Shown: positions 1-8,118 of the stretch, one piece after another
Layout: each line of letters begins with the position of its first letter
Numbering within the stretch: position 1 is the stretch's first letter
NCBI RefSeq assembly: GCF_024464655.1
Contig: NZ_JANHAV010000001.1
Coordinates: 434,001-498,000 of the forward strand
Direction of reading: 5' to 3'
Origin: Halobellus inordinatus
Lineage (GTDB): Archaea > Halobacteriota > Halobacteria > Halobacteriales > Haloferacaceae
DNA: 64,000 bases
Notes under the pieces: generated by a model
The model's database searches: none
What the model was told of the DNA's origin: nothing
The model's input: the letters and a program-made list of their open reading frames with translations, nothing else
Position numbers and translations under genes: made by a program

Positions 1-117
1 CGCATAACGAGTGTCGCGTCGGGTATCGCGGCGACGCCGCTGTACTCTCTCAGATCTCTCAAACACTCCTTTGATCCTCCACAAGGCCCTTTCTGCCCAC
101 TGCCGTGTTCCCACGTG

Positions 118-573
118 ATGGACCTCACACGAGCCGCCTCCGTGGTGGTCGCCGTCTTACTGCTCTCCGCCGGTTGCCTCGGCGTCCCGAACGGCGACGC
201 TCCCTCGACCTCGACGTCGCCGACGGCGTCGACGCCGGCCAGAACGGCTCACGCGTCGGACCAGCCGGATCCGAACAAGGAGGTGCGACTGGAGAACGCC
301 TGGAACCGGAGCGTCGAGATCCACGTGCGCGTCGTCCGCGAGACGACGAACGAGACGGTTCACGAGGCGACCTACACTCTCGAACCGGGTGCAGAACGCG
401 ACGTCTACAACCTCTCGGCGGCTGACCCGGCGGGGATCGAACCGTTCCGCGTCGTGGCGGCCGCCCGCAACACGACAGAGAGCGTCACGATCGAGACGAG
501 CGCGTGCTACGGGAACGCCTACGTGGAGATCACAGACGAGGGGGAACTCTATTCCTACTACGCCATCTGCTGA
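118..573 (+). CDS. Secreted lipoprotein, haloarchaeal, function unknown
   Basis: The 151-residue protein starts with a short hydrophobic signal segment ending in the lipobox LLSAGC (Cys at about residue 20). It should therefore be exported and lipid-anchored on the outer face of the membrane. The mature part begins with a Ser/Thr/Pro linker typical of haloarchaeal lipoproteins. A beta-rich domain follows with several Asn-X-Thr/Ser sequons and two late cysteines (SACYG and the C-terminal YAIC). I chose the ATG at 118; a GTG one codon upstream is also possible. It is a single gene ahead of thrS. I do not recognise the domain. Confidence 0.75.
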   Translation: MDLTRAASVVVAVLLLSAGCLGVPNGDAPSTSTSPTASTPARTAHASDQPDPNKEVRLENAWNRSVEIHVRVVRETTNETVHEATYTLEPGAERDVYNLSAADPAGIEPFRVVAAARNTTESVTIETSACYGNAYVEITDEGELYSYYAIC

Positions 574-674
574 CCGCGGATCGGTGTCGGTACCGAGCGT
601 GCGCCCAGCGCTGACGTACCAGCCCGTTCGGCGACTCGAAAACACTTATTCGTACGCTCGCACTCCCAACGCGT

Positions 675-2600
675 ATGAGCGAAATCGTTGTCAGCCTCCC
701 CGACGGCTCTGAACTCTCTGTTTCGGAGGACGCGACGGTCGAGGACGTCGCCTACGAGATCGGACCCGGACTCGGCCGCGACACCGTCGCGGGCGTCGTC
801 GACGGGGAACTCGTCGACAAGGCGGCACCCGTTCACGACGGTGCCGAGATCGTCATCGTCACCGACCAGAGCGACGAGTATCTCCGCGTGCTGCGCCACT
901 CGGCCGCGCACGTCTTCGCCCAGGCGCTCCAGCGGCTCCACCCCGAAGCGAAACTCGCCATCGGGCCGCCGACCGACGAGGGCTTCTACTACGACGTCGC
1001 GAACGTCGACCTCGATCAGGACGACCTCGAAGCGATCGAAGACGAGATGGAGGCCATCATCGAAGAGGACCTCCCCATCGAGCGTGAACTCCGGCCGCGC
1101 GAGGAGGCACTCGACACCTACGACGACAACCCATACAAACAGGAGATTCTCCAGGACGAGGCTGCCGGCGAGGATCCCATCTCCTTCTACGTCCAGGGCG
1201 ACTTCGAGGATCTCTGTAAGGGTCCCCACGTCGAGTCCACGGGCGAGATCGGTGCAGTGACGCTTCTCAACATCTCCTCGGCGTACTGGCGTGGCGACGA
1301 GGACAACGACACGCTGACGCGCGTCTACGGGACGGCCTTCGAGTCCGAATCCGACCTCGAAGACTACCTCACCCTTCGCGAAGAGGCCCAAGAGCGCGAC
1401 CACCGAAAGCTCGGACAGGAACTCGATCTGTTCTCCATACCGGAGGTCACGGGTCCCGGCCTGCCGCTGTATCACCCCAACGGGAAGAAGATCCTCGACG
1501 AACTCGCCGACTACGCCCGCTCGCTCAACCTCGACGCCGGCTACGACCCCGTCGAGACGCCCCATCTGTTCCGGACGGAACTGTGGAAGAAGTCGGGACA
1601 CTACGACAACTACGTCGACGATATGTTCCTGATGGACGTCAACGACGAGGAATACGGCCTGAAGCCGATGAACTGCCCGGGCCACGCGACCATCTTCGAT
1701 CAGAAGTCCTGGTCCTACCGCGACCTGCCAGTTCGCTACTTCGAGGACGGCAAAGTCTACCGGAAAGAGCAGCGCGGGGAGCTCTCGGGCCTCTCGCGCG
1801 TCTGGTCGTTCACTATCGACGACGGCCACCTGTTCTGCCGCCCCGAGCAGATCGAAGGAGAGGTCAATCAGGTGATGGACGCCATCTACGAGGTGCTCGA
1901 CACCTTCGACCTCGACGCCCACGTCGCGCTCGCGACCCGCCCGGAGAAGTCCGTCGGCGGCGACGAGATCTGGGAGCAAGCGGAGTCACAGCTCCGTTCG
2001 GTGCTCGAAAATCAGGGCATCGACTACGACCTCGAACCCGGCGACGGCGCCTTCTATGGTCCCAAAATCGATTTCGCCTTCGAGGACGCGCTCGGTCGGA
2101 AGTGGGACGGTCCGACCGTCCAACTCGACTTCAATATGCCCGAGCGCTTCGAGCTCTCCTACACGGGCGAGGACAACGAGGAGCACCGTCCGGTGATGAT
2201 CCACCGCGCGCTGTATGGCTCCTACGAGCGCTTCTTTATGGTGCTCATCGAGCACTTCGACGGCAAGTTCCCGTTCTGGCTCGCGCCCGAGCAGGTCCGC
2301 ATCCTCCCGATCAGCGACGACCAGCTCGGGTACGCCCACCGCGTGAAGAACGAACTGGGCGACTTTCGGACCTCGGTCGAGGACCGCTCGTGGACGCTCG
2401 GCCGCAAGATCCGCGAAGCACAGGAGGACCGCGTGCCGTATATGATCGTCGTCGGCGAGGACGAGGAGGAGAACGGGACGATTTCGGTGCGCGACCGGAA
2501 GGAGCAGGAGCGACAGGACGTCGACGTCGAGACGTTCCGCGCGCACCTCGAATCCGAGTACGACGAAAAGCGGATCGAGCCGGACTTCATCGAGGAGTAA
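675..2600 (+). CDS. thrS: Threonyl-tRNA synthetase
   Basis: Class II aminoacyl-tRNA synthetase that charges tRNA-Thr in the cytosol. The 641 residues have the full bacterial-type layout: an N-terminal TGS domain (1-62); a second additional (editing) domain with its HSAAH motif (75-79) and CKGPH motif (C181, H185), which removes mischarged Ser; a catalytic core; and a C-terminal anticodon-binding domain. The zinc ligands of the active site are visible as C335 (NCPGH), H386 (DDGHLF) and H511 (MIHRALYGS). The length is normal. A TATA-like TTATTC about 30 bp upstream of the ATG suggests a leaderless transcript. The editing domain is the bacterial/eukaryotic kind rather than the D-aminoacyl-deacylase type found in many archaea. 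Confidence 0.97.
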   Translation: MSEIVVSLPDGSELSVSEDATVEDVAYEIGPGLGRDTVAGVVDGELVDKAAPVHDGAEIVIVTDQSDEYLRVLRHSAAHVFAQALQRLHPEAKLAIGPPTDEGFYYDVANVDLDQDDLEAIEDEMEAIIEEDLPIERELRPREEALDTYDDNPYKQEILQDEAAGEDPISFYVQGDFEDLCKGPHVESTGEIGAVTLLNISSAYWRGDEDNDTLTRVYGTAFESESDLEDYLTLREEAQERDHRKLGQELDLFSIPEVTGPGLPLYHPNGKKILDELADYARSLNLDAGYDPVETPHLFRTELWKKSGHYDNYVDDMFLMDVNDEEYGLKPMNCPGHATIFDQKSWSYRDLPVRYFEDGKVYRKEQRGELSGLSRVWSFTIDDGHLFCRPEQIEGEVNQVMDAIYEVLDTFDLDAHVALATRPEKSVGGDEIWEQAESQLRSVLENQGIDYDLEPGDGAFYGPKIDFAFEDALGRKWDGPTVQLDFNMPERFELSYTGEDNEEHRPVMIHRALYGSYERFFMVLIEHFDGKFPFWLAPEQVRILPISDDQLGYAHRVKNELGDFRTSVEDRSWTLGRKIREAQEDRVPYMIVVGEDEEENGTISVRDRKEQERQDVDVETFRAHLESEYDEKRIEPDFIEE

Positions 2601-2693
2601 CGCGGTCTCTGGGATCTCTCACATCCTGCGGACGCGCGGACGGGCGGCGTATTCTTGCGAATACTTCGATAGAGAGACGAGTCGGTCGTCTCG

Positions 2694-3809
2694 TCAGTCG
2701 GCGTCGTGACCGTATCCCGTCGCGGGCGAGGACTGCTTCTCGCAGATCTGGGCTCGACCCGGAGAGAGGTCACACACGCGGGTACGCGCCCGCCGAAGGT
2801 GCCGATAGATTCGGTACTCCAGACTCGACCAGTGGACGACCCGCCGCTGCGGGAACACCCGGCTTCGGGCGACCCGCTGTCGGGGGACCAGCACGCCGCC
2901 GAACTGCTCGCGGACGAGTTCGTGCTGGACGAGGACGAACCCAGTGAAGATGCCGAGGAAGCCGAGGACGGTCGTCTGGCTCACCGTCTGCCCGAGCAGG
3001 AGCCAGCCGCCGAGCGCGGCGACGATCGGCTGGAAGTAGCCGACGAGGTTGCTCTCGGCGGGGCCGACCCGTTCGTGGAGCGCGAAGTAGACGAGAAAGC
3101 CGATCACGCCCGAGGCGACCGTCAGATACGCGAGTGACGCGAGCGCGGTCGTCGTCCACTCGACGGTCGCGACGGCTTCGCCGCGCGCGAGCGATCCGGC
3201 GAAGAGCACGCCAGCCCCGAGAAGCATCGCCCAGCCCTGCATCGAGACGTCCGCGAGCGTCGTCCGAAGCGGGGTCGAGAGCACAGAGCCGAGCGCGAAC
3301 GTCGCGGCACCGGCGAGCAAGAGACCGACTCCGAGGAGGTCCGACGCGAACAGGTTCGACGGATCGAGGTCGGCGACGATGGCGACGCCGAGGAGCCCCA
3401 CGACGAAGCCGCCGGCGGAGACCGCGTCGAGCGAGTCGTCGAGGAGCATCGCAGCGAAGACCGCCGTCAGGACCGGTGAGAGACTCACGACGACGGCGGC
3501 AACGGGGCCGGGGACGGACAGTTGTCCGACGTAGAGCAGTGCGTGGTAGCCACCGACGAGGAAGGTGCCGACGACGGCGACGTTCAGCCACTCGGTGCGA
3601 CCGCGCGGTCGGAGGCGGTCCGTCGTGACCGCGGCGTAGCCGAGGACGAGGACGCCAGCCAGCGCGTAGCGGACGGCCGCGAAGAACAGCGGCGGGACGT
3701 GGGCGAGTCCGGCCTCGATGGCGACGAAAGAGAGCCCCCAGACGGTCGCAAGTGTGACGAACAGCACCACCTCAGGTGGTAGAAACCGGGAACGAATTCC
3801 ATATCTCAT
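2694..3809 (-). CDS. EamA/DMT-family membrane exporter
   Basis: The first 300 or so residues form about ten transmembrane helices in two EamA repeats, as in drug/metabolite transporters. The opening helix contains the typical TVWGLSFVAIEAG stretch. The substrate cannot be told from sequence. Members often export amino acids or metabolites across the cytoplasmic membrane. It is transcribed leftward and converges with thrS. The divergent AT-rich region upstream holds a TATA box (3838-3844 on the complement) about 30 bp from the ATG, so the mRNA is probably leaderless. Oddly, the protein continues about 70 residues past the last helix in an Arg-rich tail with Cys residues, unlike ordinary EamA proteins. 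This tail may be out-of-family read-through. Confidence 0.85.
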   Translation of the reverse strand: MRYGIRSRFLPPEVVLFVTLATVWGLSFVAIEAGLAHVPPLFFAAVRYALAGVLVLGYAAVTTDRLRPRGRTEWLNVAVVGTFLVGGYHALLYVGQLSVPGPVAAVVVSLSPVLTAVFAAMLLDDSLDAVSAGGFVVGLLGVAIVADLDPSNLFASDLLGVGLLLAGAATFALGSVLSTPLRTTLADVSMQGWAMLLGAGVLFAGSLARGEAVATVEWTTTALASLAYLTVASGVIGFLVYFALHERVGPAESNLVGYFQPIVAALGGWLLLGQTVSQTTVLGFLGIFTGFVLVQHELVREQFGGVLVPRQRVARSRVFPQRRVVHWSSLEYRIYRHLRRARTRVCDLSPGRAQICEKQSSPATGYGHDAD

Positions 3810-4094
3810 AGAGATATCTTCACTCAGGCCTGGAGATGTTTATACTTATCTACAAAATAGAGCAATACAATCGTTTTAGATTCCATAATATTAGGAATAT
3901 GGGGAGATATTACGCAACGAGACCGTGCTACTTCGAATCACGGCGAGTCACAAGTGATGTCGGGGCCCTCTCTCGGGAACGACACGATCGGATCGGCGCT
4001 GGAATTCGGGTAGCGTTCAAGTGCTTCGACCGCCTACCTCCGCCTAGACAGTGCAGGTGAATCACCCCGAGACCGCCGCTGCTGCGGTGAAACG
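3810..4094. other. AT-rich divergent intergenic region
   Basis: This 285-bp gap separates the divergent EamA and hflX genes. The first 110 bp are far more AT-rich than the surroundings and hold the leftward TATA box. They also contain a small imperfect inverted repeat (CCATAATATT, then AATATGG, at about 3881-3902). The remainder has normal GC. I see no convincing reading frame and no tRNA. Confidence 0.5.
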
Positions 4095-5450
4095 ATGAGC
4101 GAAGACAGCCCCGTCGTCGTCGCGAAACGGGTCGACGGCGGCGATACTGCCGACTTGAGCGAGATTATGGACCTGGCCCGCGCGGCCGGCTACGACGTCG
4201 TCGGCCAACTCTCGCAGTCGCGCGAGGAGGACGCCGCCTACCACTTCGGCGAGGGGAAAGTCGAGGAACTCGCCGCGCTCGTCCGCGAGACGAACGCCCA
4301 GGCGGTCATCGTCGACAACCGCTTGGGGCCGTACCAGACGTACAACATCGGCGGGAAGCTTCCGGAGGGCGTCGAAGTGATCGACCGCTTCACGCTTATC
4401 CTCGAGATTTTCGGCCAGCGGGCCAACACCCGCAAGGCGCAGTTGCAAGTCGAACTCGCGGAACTGCGCTACGAACTCCCGCGCGCGGAGGCGAAAGCGT
4501 CGCTGGCAAAGCGCGACGAGCGCCCCGGGTTTATGGGCCTCGGCGAGTACGACGAGAGCCGCGAGCAGGACATCAAAGCGCAGATCTCCCGTATCAAGCA
4601 GGAACTCGACGCCATCGCCGACAAAGAGGAGACGCGTCGCGAGCAGCGCCGGGAGTCCGGCTTCGATCTCGTCGCGCTCGCTGGCTACACGAACGCCGGC
4701 AAGTCGACGCTGATGCGCCGGCTCGCAGACGACCTCGACGTGGGCGAGAACGAGGGGCTCCACCCGGATCTCGACCCGACCGCGGAGTCGGAAGACCGCC
4801 TGTTCACGACGCTCGGCACGACGACGCGCCGAGCCGACACGGGGACGAGAGACGTTCTCTTGACCGACACCGTCGGGTTCATCTCCAATCTTCCGCACTG
4901 GCTCGTCGAGTCCTTCGAGTCGACGCTGGATTCGGTCTACCGCGCCGACCTCGTGTTGCTCGTCGTCGACGCCTCCGAGTCGATCGAGGAGATGCGCGAG
5001 AAGCTCATCACCAGTCACGACACGCTCTACGAGCGGAACGAAGCGCCCATCGTCACGGTCCTCAACAAGATCGACCGCGTCGACGAAGACGAACTCGCGG
5101 AGAAGCGCGCGGCGCTGGACGCCCTCGCGCCGAACCCGGTCGTCGTCTCGGGACTCACCGGTGAGAACATCGACGAACTGACCGACCGCATCGAAGCCGA
5201 GCTTCCCGAGTGGCGCGAGGAGCGACTGCTCTTGCCGATGTCGGACGACGCGATGAGCCTCGTCTCGTGGCTCTACGACCACGGCCACGTCGAGCGCGAG
5301 GAGTACACCGGCGAGGAGGTCCTCGTCGAGTTCTCCGCGCGCCCCGCCATCGTCGAGAAAGCGCGATCGAAAGCGGCAGACGTCCGCGTTCCAGCCTCCA
5401 ACGCGGAACCCGAATCCGCCGAGTCCGAAGCGAGCGTCGACGGGCGGTAG
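4095..5450 (+). CDS. hflX: HflX-family ribosome-associated GTPase
   Basis: GTPase of the OBG/HflX class, known to bind the large ribosomal subunit and in bacteria to split stalled ribosomes. The protein is 451 residues. The N-terminal HflX domain (about 1-180) carries the characteristic glycine-rich DRFTLILEIFGQRA segment and a coiled-coil rich in Glu/Arg. The G domain follows, with G1 GYTNAGKST (197-205), G3 DTVGF and G4 NKID. A C-terminal extension ends in an acidic tail. The start is the ATG at 4095. It is a single-gene unit that converges with moaC. Confidence 0.95.
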   Translation: MSEDSPVVVAKRVDGGDTADLSEIMDLARAAGYDVVGQLSQSREEDAAYHFGEGKVEELAALVRETNAQAVIVDNRLGPYQTYNIGGKLPEGVEVIDRFTLILEIFGQRANTRKAQLQVELAELRYELPRAEAKASLAKRDERPGFMGLGEYDESREQDIKAQISRIKQELDAIADKEETRREQRRESGFDLVALAGYTNAGKSTLMRRLADDLDVGENEGLHPDLDPTAESEDRLFTTLGTTTRRADTGTRDVLLTDTVGFISNLPHWLVESFESTLDSVYRADLVLLVVDASESIEEMREKLITSHDTLYERNEAPIVTVLNKIDRVDEDELAEKRAALDALAPNPVVVSGLTGENIDELTDRIEAELPEWREERLLLPMSDDAMSLVSWLYDHGHVEREEYTGEEVLVEFSARPAIVEKARSKAADVRVPASNAEPESAESEASVDGR

Positions 5451-5498
5451 GACCCGGGGCCTACTGGGCTCGATGTCCGAATCGACGACGCGGCCCGA

Positions 5499-6044
5499 CT
5501 AGGCGTCGTCGACCCGCTGCTTCTCTTTTGTCAGGACTTCGACGTCGGTGATTCGCGTGTCGGGATACTGCCCGTCGGCCGTCTTCTCGGCGGCTTTGAC
5601 CATATCCCAGACGACGTTCAGCCCGGTCGTGACGCCTTCGAGAGCTTCCATCTCACAGCCGGTCTTCCCGGTCGTCTCGACGGTCACGGTGAGCGTCACG
5701 TGGTCGTCCCGGACGTCGAAGTCGGTGTCGACGTTCGTGATCGGGATCTGATGGCACATCGGGATCGTCTCCCAGGTGTGTTTCACCGCCTGGACCGCGC
5801 CGATGCGCGCGGTCGCGAGCACGTCGCCCTTGCCGATCTCGTCGTCGCGGATCGCGCCGATCGTCGACTCGGTGAGCTGAATCGTTCCGGCCGCGACGGC
5901 TCTCCGTTGTGTATCGGGCTTCGCGCCGACGTCGACCATCTGGACGTCGCCCGTCTCGTCGACGTGTGTGAGTTCCGCGTCGCTCCCGTCAGATCGAGCG
6001 TCGCCGTCGTCCCTCCGGTCGGCGTCGCGCTCTGCGTCGGTCAT
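5499..6044 (-). CDS. moaC: Cyclic pyranopterin monophosphate synthase
   Basis: Second step of molybdenum cofactor synthesis: converts the GTP-derived cyclic intermediate to cPMP together with MoaA. The 181-residue protein has the family signature PMCHQIPI (equivalent to the His-containing loop), the MEALEGVTTGLNVVWDM core and the catalytic lysine in MVKAAEK. The first 30 residues are a haloarchaeal acidic extension. Its ATG (6044-6042) overlaps the stop of the upstream NAD(P)HX repair gene as ATGA, so the two are translationally coupled in one leftward operon. Confidence 0.96.
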   Translation of the reverse strand: MTDAERDADRRDDGDARSDGSDAELTHVDETGDVQMVDVGAKPDTQRRAVAAGTIQLTESTIGAIRDDEIGKGDVLATARIGAVQAVKHTWETIPMCHQIPITNVDTDFDVRDDHVTLTVTVETTGKTGCEMEALEGVTTGLNVVWDMVKAAEKTADGQYPDTRITDVEVLTKEKQRVDDA

Positions 6045-7483
6045 TCGTCGCCCTCCCGAAGCGCCGCGGGCAGCCGATCGATCAGATCCGTTGCCAGGAG
6101 ACCGTACCCGTTCTCGTCGACGGCTGCGTCGCCGGCGCGTCCGTTTCCGTAGGCGGCGACGGCGGCCGCCTCCAGCGGTGTGAGGACGCACGCAAGCGCG
6201 CCGGTCGCACCCGCGAGAACGTCGCCGGTACCGCCGACGGTCATCCCCGGGTTCCCGGTGCGGTTGACGCGCGTCTCGTCGCCGTCGGTGATCACGTCGT
6301 AGGCTCCCTTCACGAGCAGCACGTGACCGACGTCTTCGGCGAACTCCGCGACCAGTTCCACGCGCGCCCGCCACTCGGTGTCGGTCTCGCCGCCCATCGC
6401 CTGCAACTCGCCCTGGTGGGGCGTGCAGATCAGGGTCGCGTCGGTGTCGACCGTCGGGACGACTTGGAGTGCGTCGGCGTCGACGACGGCGGTGCCGTCG
6501 TAGCGTTCGAGAAGGTCGCGAACGGCCGCGAGGGTCTCCTCGTGGCTCCCGAGGCCGGGGCCGAAGACGGCGACGTCGTGCTCGGCCGCGAGCGTCAGAA
6601 TTTCGCCCACGTGTGCCGGCTCCAGATGGTCGCCGTCGTAGGGACGGAGGATGAGGTTCTCGCTGTAGCCCTGGATCTCGCGCGCGACCGACGCGGGGCA
6701 GGCGACGCGGACGAGGTCCGCGCCGGCTCGGAGTGCCGCCTGTGCGGCGAGTGCGGGCGCGCCGGTGTACGGGCCGCCGCCGACGACCAGTACCTCGCCG
6801 AAGTCGCCCTTGTGGCTCTGGGCTGGACGCCCGAGTTGCTGGAGGTCGCCCGGTCCGGTGAACAGTTCCGCTGCCGACGGGATCCCGATGTCTTCGACGG
6901 TGACGTCGGCGTCGAGCGACGTCAGTCCCGGTTTTTCGTCGTGGAACGTCACCACGTGGTCGGCGTCGACGGCGACGCCCGCGGCTTCGCCGGTGTCGGC
7001 GTCGACTCCCGAGGGGACGTCGACCGAGAGAACCGTCGCGCCGAGGCGGTTGATCTGCCGGGCGGCCGTCGCCGCCGGTTCGCGCAGCGCCCCCGTCACG
7101 CCCGTGCCGAGCATCGCGTCGACGATCACGTCCGGGTCGCCGAGGTCGAAATCGAGATCGACGGAATCTGTGACTGTCCGCGCGTCGTACTCTGCGGCAC
7201 GCAGGGCCTCCCAGTTTTCCCGGGCCAGATCGGTCGTGATCGTCTCCGGCCGACCGAGGAGGTGGACGGTGACGTCGTAGGCGTCGAGAAAGCGGGCGGC
7301 GACGAGTGCGTCGCCGCCGTTGTTCCCGCGGCCGGCCACGATCGCGACCGCGTCTTCGGGGTCGGCCAGGCGGCGTACCGTACGGGCGACGGCGTTGCCG
7401 CTCGACTCCATCAACTGCTTCCGCGGGACGCCGAGCGCCTCGGCGTTGCGATCCACCGCGGCCATTCGCTCGCTCGTTATCAT
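6041..7483 (-). CDS. nnr: Bifunctional NAD(P)HX epimerase/dehydratase
   Basis: Metabolite-repair enzyme of about 480 residues fusing two activities. The N-terminal YjeF_N domain (about 1-210, with the NNGGDALVAARFL motif) epimerises R-NAD(P)HX. The C-terminal ribokinase-like domain (about 215-475) is the ADP/ATP-dependent dehydratase, with the GGTGDVLAGATGA signature. I placed the start at the ATG at 7483 (MITSERMAA), where the family alignment begins; the reading frame extends further upstream without similarity. The 3' end overlaps moaC by four bases. The two pathways are unrelated, but the coupling is common in haloarchaea. Confidence 0.95.
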   Translation of the reverse strand: MITSERMAAVDRNAEALGVPRKQLMESSGNAVARTVRRLADPEDAVAIVAGRGNNGGDALVAARFLDAYDVTVHLLGRPETITTDLARENWEALRAAEYDARTVTDSVDLDFDLGDPDVIVDAMLGTGVTGALREPAATAARQINRLGATVLSVDVPSGVDADTGEAAGVAVDADHVVTFHDEKPGLTSLDADVTVEDIGIPSAAELFTGPGDLQQLGRPAQSHKGDFGEVLVVGGGPYTGAPALAAQAALRAGADLVRVACPASVAREIQGYSENLILRPYDGDHLEPAHVGEILTLAAEHDVAVFGPGLGSHEETLAAVRDLLERYDGTAVVDADALQVVPTVDTDATLICTPHQGELQAMGGETDTEWRARVELVAEFAEDVGHVLLVKGAYDVITDGDETRVNRTGNPGMTVGGTGDVLAGATGALACVLTPLEAAAVAAYGNGRAGDAAVDENGYGLLATDLIDRLPAALREGDE

Positions 7484-7654
7484 ACTCCTCAGTTCGGTCC
7501 GACCTATCCTAAAATGCGAGGGATGCTGTAGCGCGCCCGACGCTGGCCTCGCCACTGGCCGTCCCCGGCAAAGCGTGACCGCTCCGGTCACGCGTGACGT
7601 GGTGTGTGTCGGATATCCGAAACGTTTAGGCAGACGTACGTGGAATACGGTGGT

Positions 7655-8026
7655 ATGTCGGGGCTCCTGCCGTCAGAGACAGAGACTCGTCCTCCCAATG
7701 GGGACGATAGCACTCTCCGCGTGCTTCCGCTCGACGACGATGACGCCGCCCAGCTCATAAACTGTCTCGCCTCCGACACTGCCCGCTCGACACTTGCGGC
7801 TCTCCAAGAGAACCCTGCCACCGCCTCCGAACTCGCAGACGACGTCGAAACCTCGCTGCAGAACGTTCGGCACCACCTCGACAATCTCCGCGACGCAGAG
7901 CTCGTCCGCGTCGTCGACACCCGCTACTCCGTGAAAGGACGCGAGATGAAGGTGTACGCGCCGGCCCGCGACTCGTTGGTCGTCTGCGTCGGCGACTCGG
8001 CAGACATCGATCACACGTTCGAATAG
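7655..8026 (+). CDS. Winged-helix (ArsR-like) transcriptional regulator
   Basis: A 123-residue DNA-binding protein. The helix-turn-helix spans about residues 35-95 (LASDTARSTLAALQ ... TASELADDVETSLQNVRHHLDNLRDAELV), the standard ArsR/HTH_20 layout in which the recognition helix is followed by a beta-wing (YSVKGREMKVYAP). No metal-binding cysteine motif is visible, so it is not a classical metal sensor. The start is the ATG at 7655; a TATA-like CGTTTAG lies 32 bp upstream (7623-7629), consistent with leaderless transcription. It is divergent from the nnr-moaC pair and is followed, after 92 bp, by the Fe-S helicase gene. Confidence 0.85.
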   Translation: MSGLLPSETETRPPNGDDSTLRVLPLDDDDAAQLINCLASDTARSTLAALQENPATASELADDVETSLQNVRHHLDNLRDAELVRVVDTRYSVKGREMKVYAPARDSLVVCVGDSADIDHTFE

Positions 8027-8118
8027 CTACGGGGGGCGGTCGACAGGAGTCGCCGTCTCGCCGTTTCGTCTCGGCCGAGCGTTCAAATACTGAGCCGCGG
8101 CCACTCACCGACACCAAT

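Noticed and set aside
1-114. A minus-strand ATG at position 5 that could start a gene leaving the window
   Set aside because: Only one codon is visible, so no claim can be made.
2694-3809. Many long frames on the strands opposite real genes (for example opposite thrS, nnr, galE-like, S1-DHH)
   Set aside because: High-GC DNA gives long antisense frames; they are Arg/Val/Asp-skewed, without motifs, promoters or conserved starts.
3815-3844. TATCTTCACT... upstream of a TTTATA, resembling the motility box
   Set aside because: There is no GATA half-site and the distance to TTTAT is 24 instead of 28, so it does not fit the pattern.
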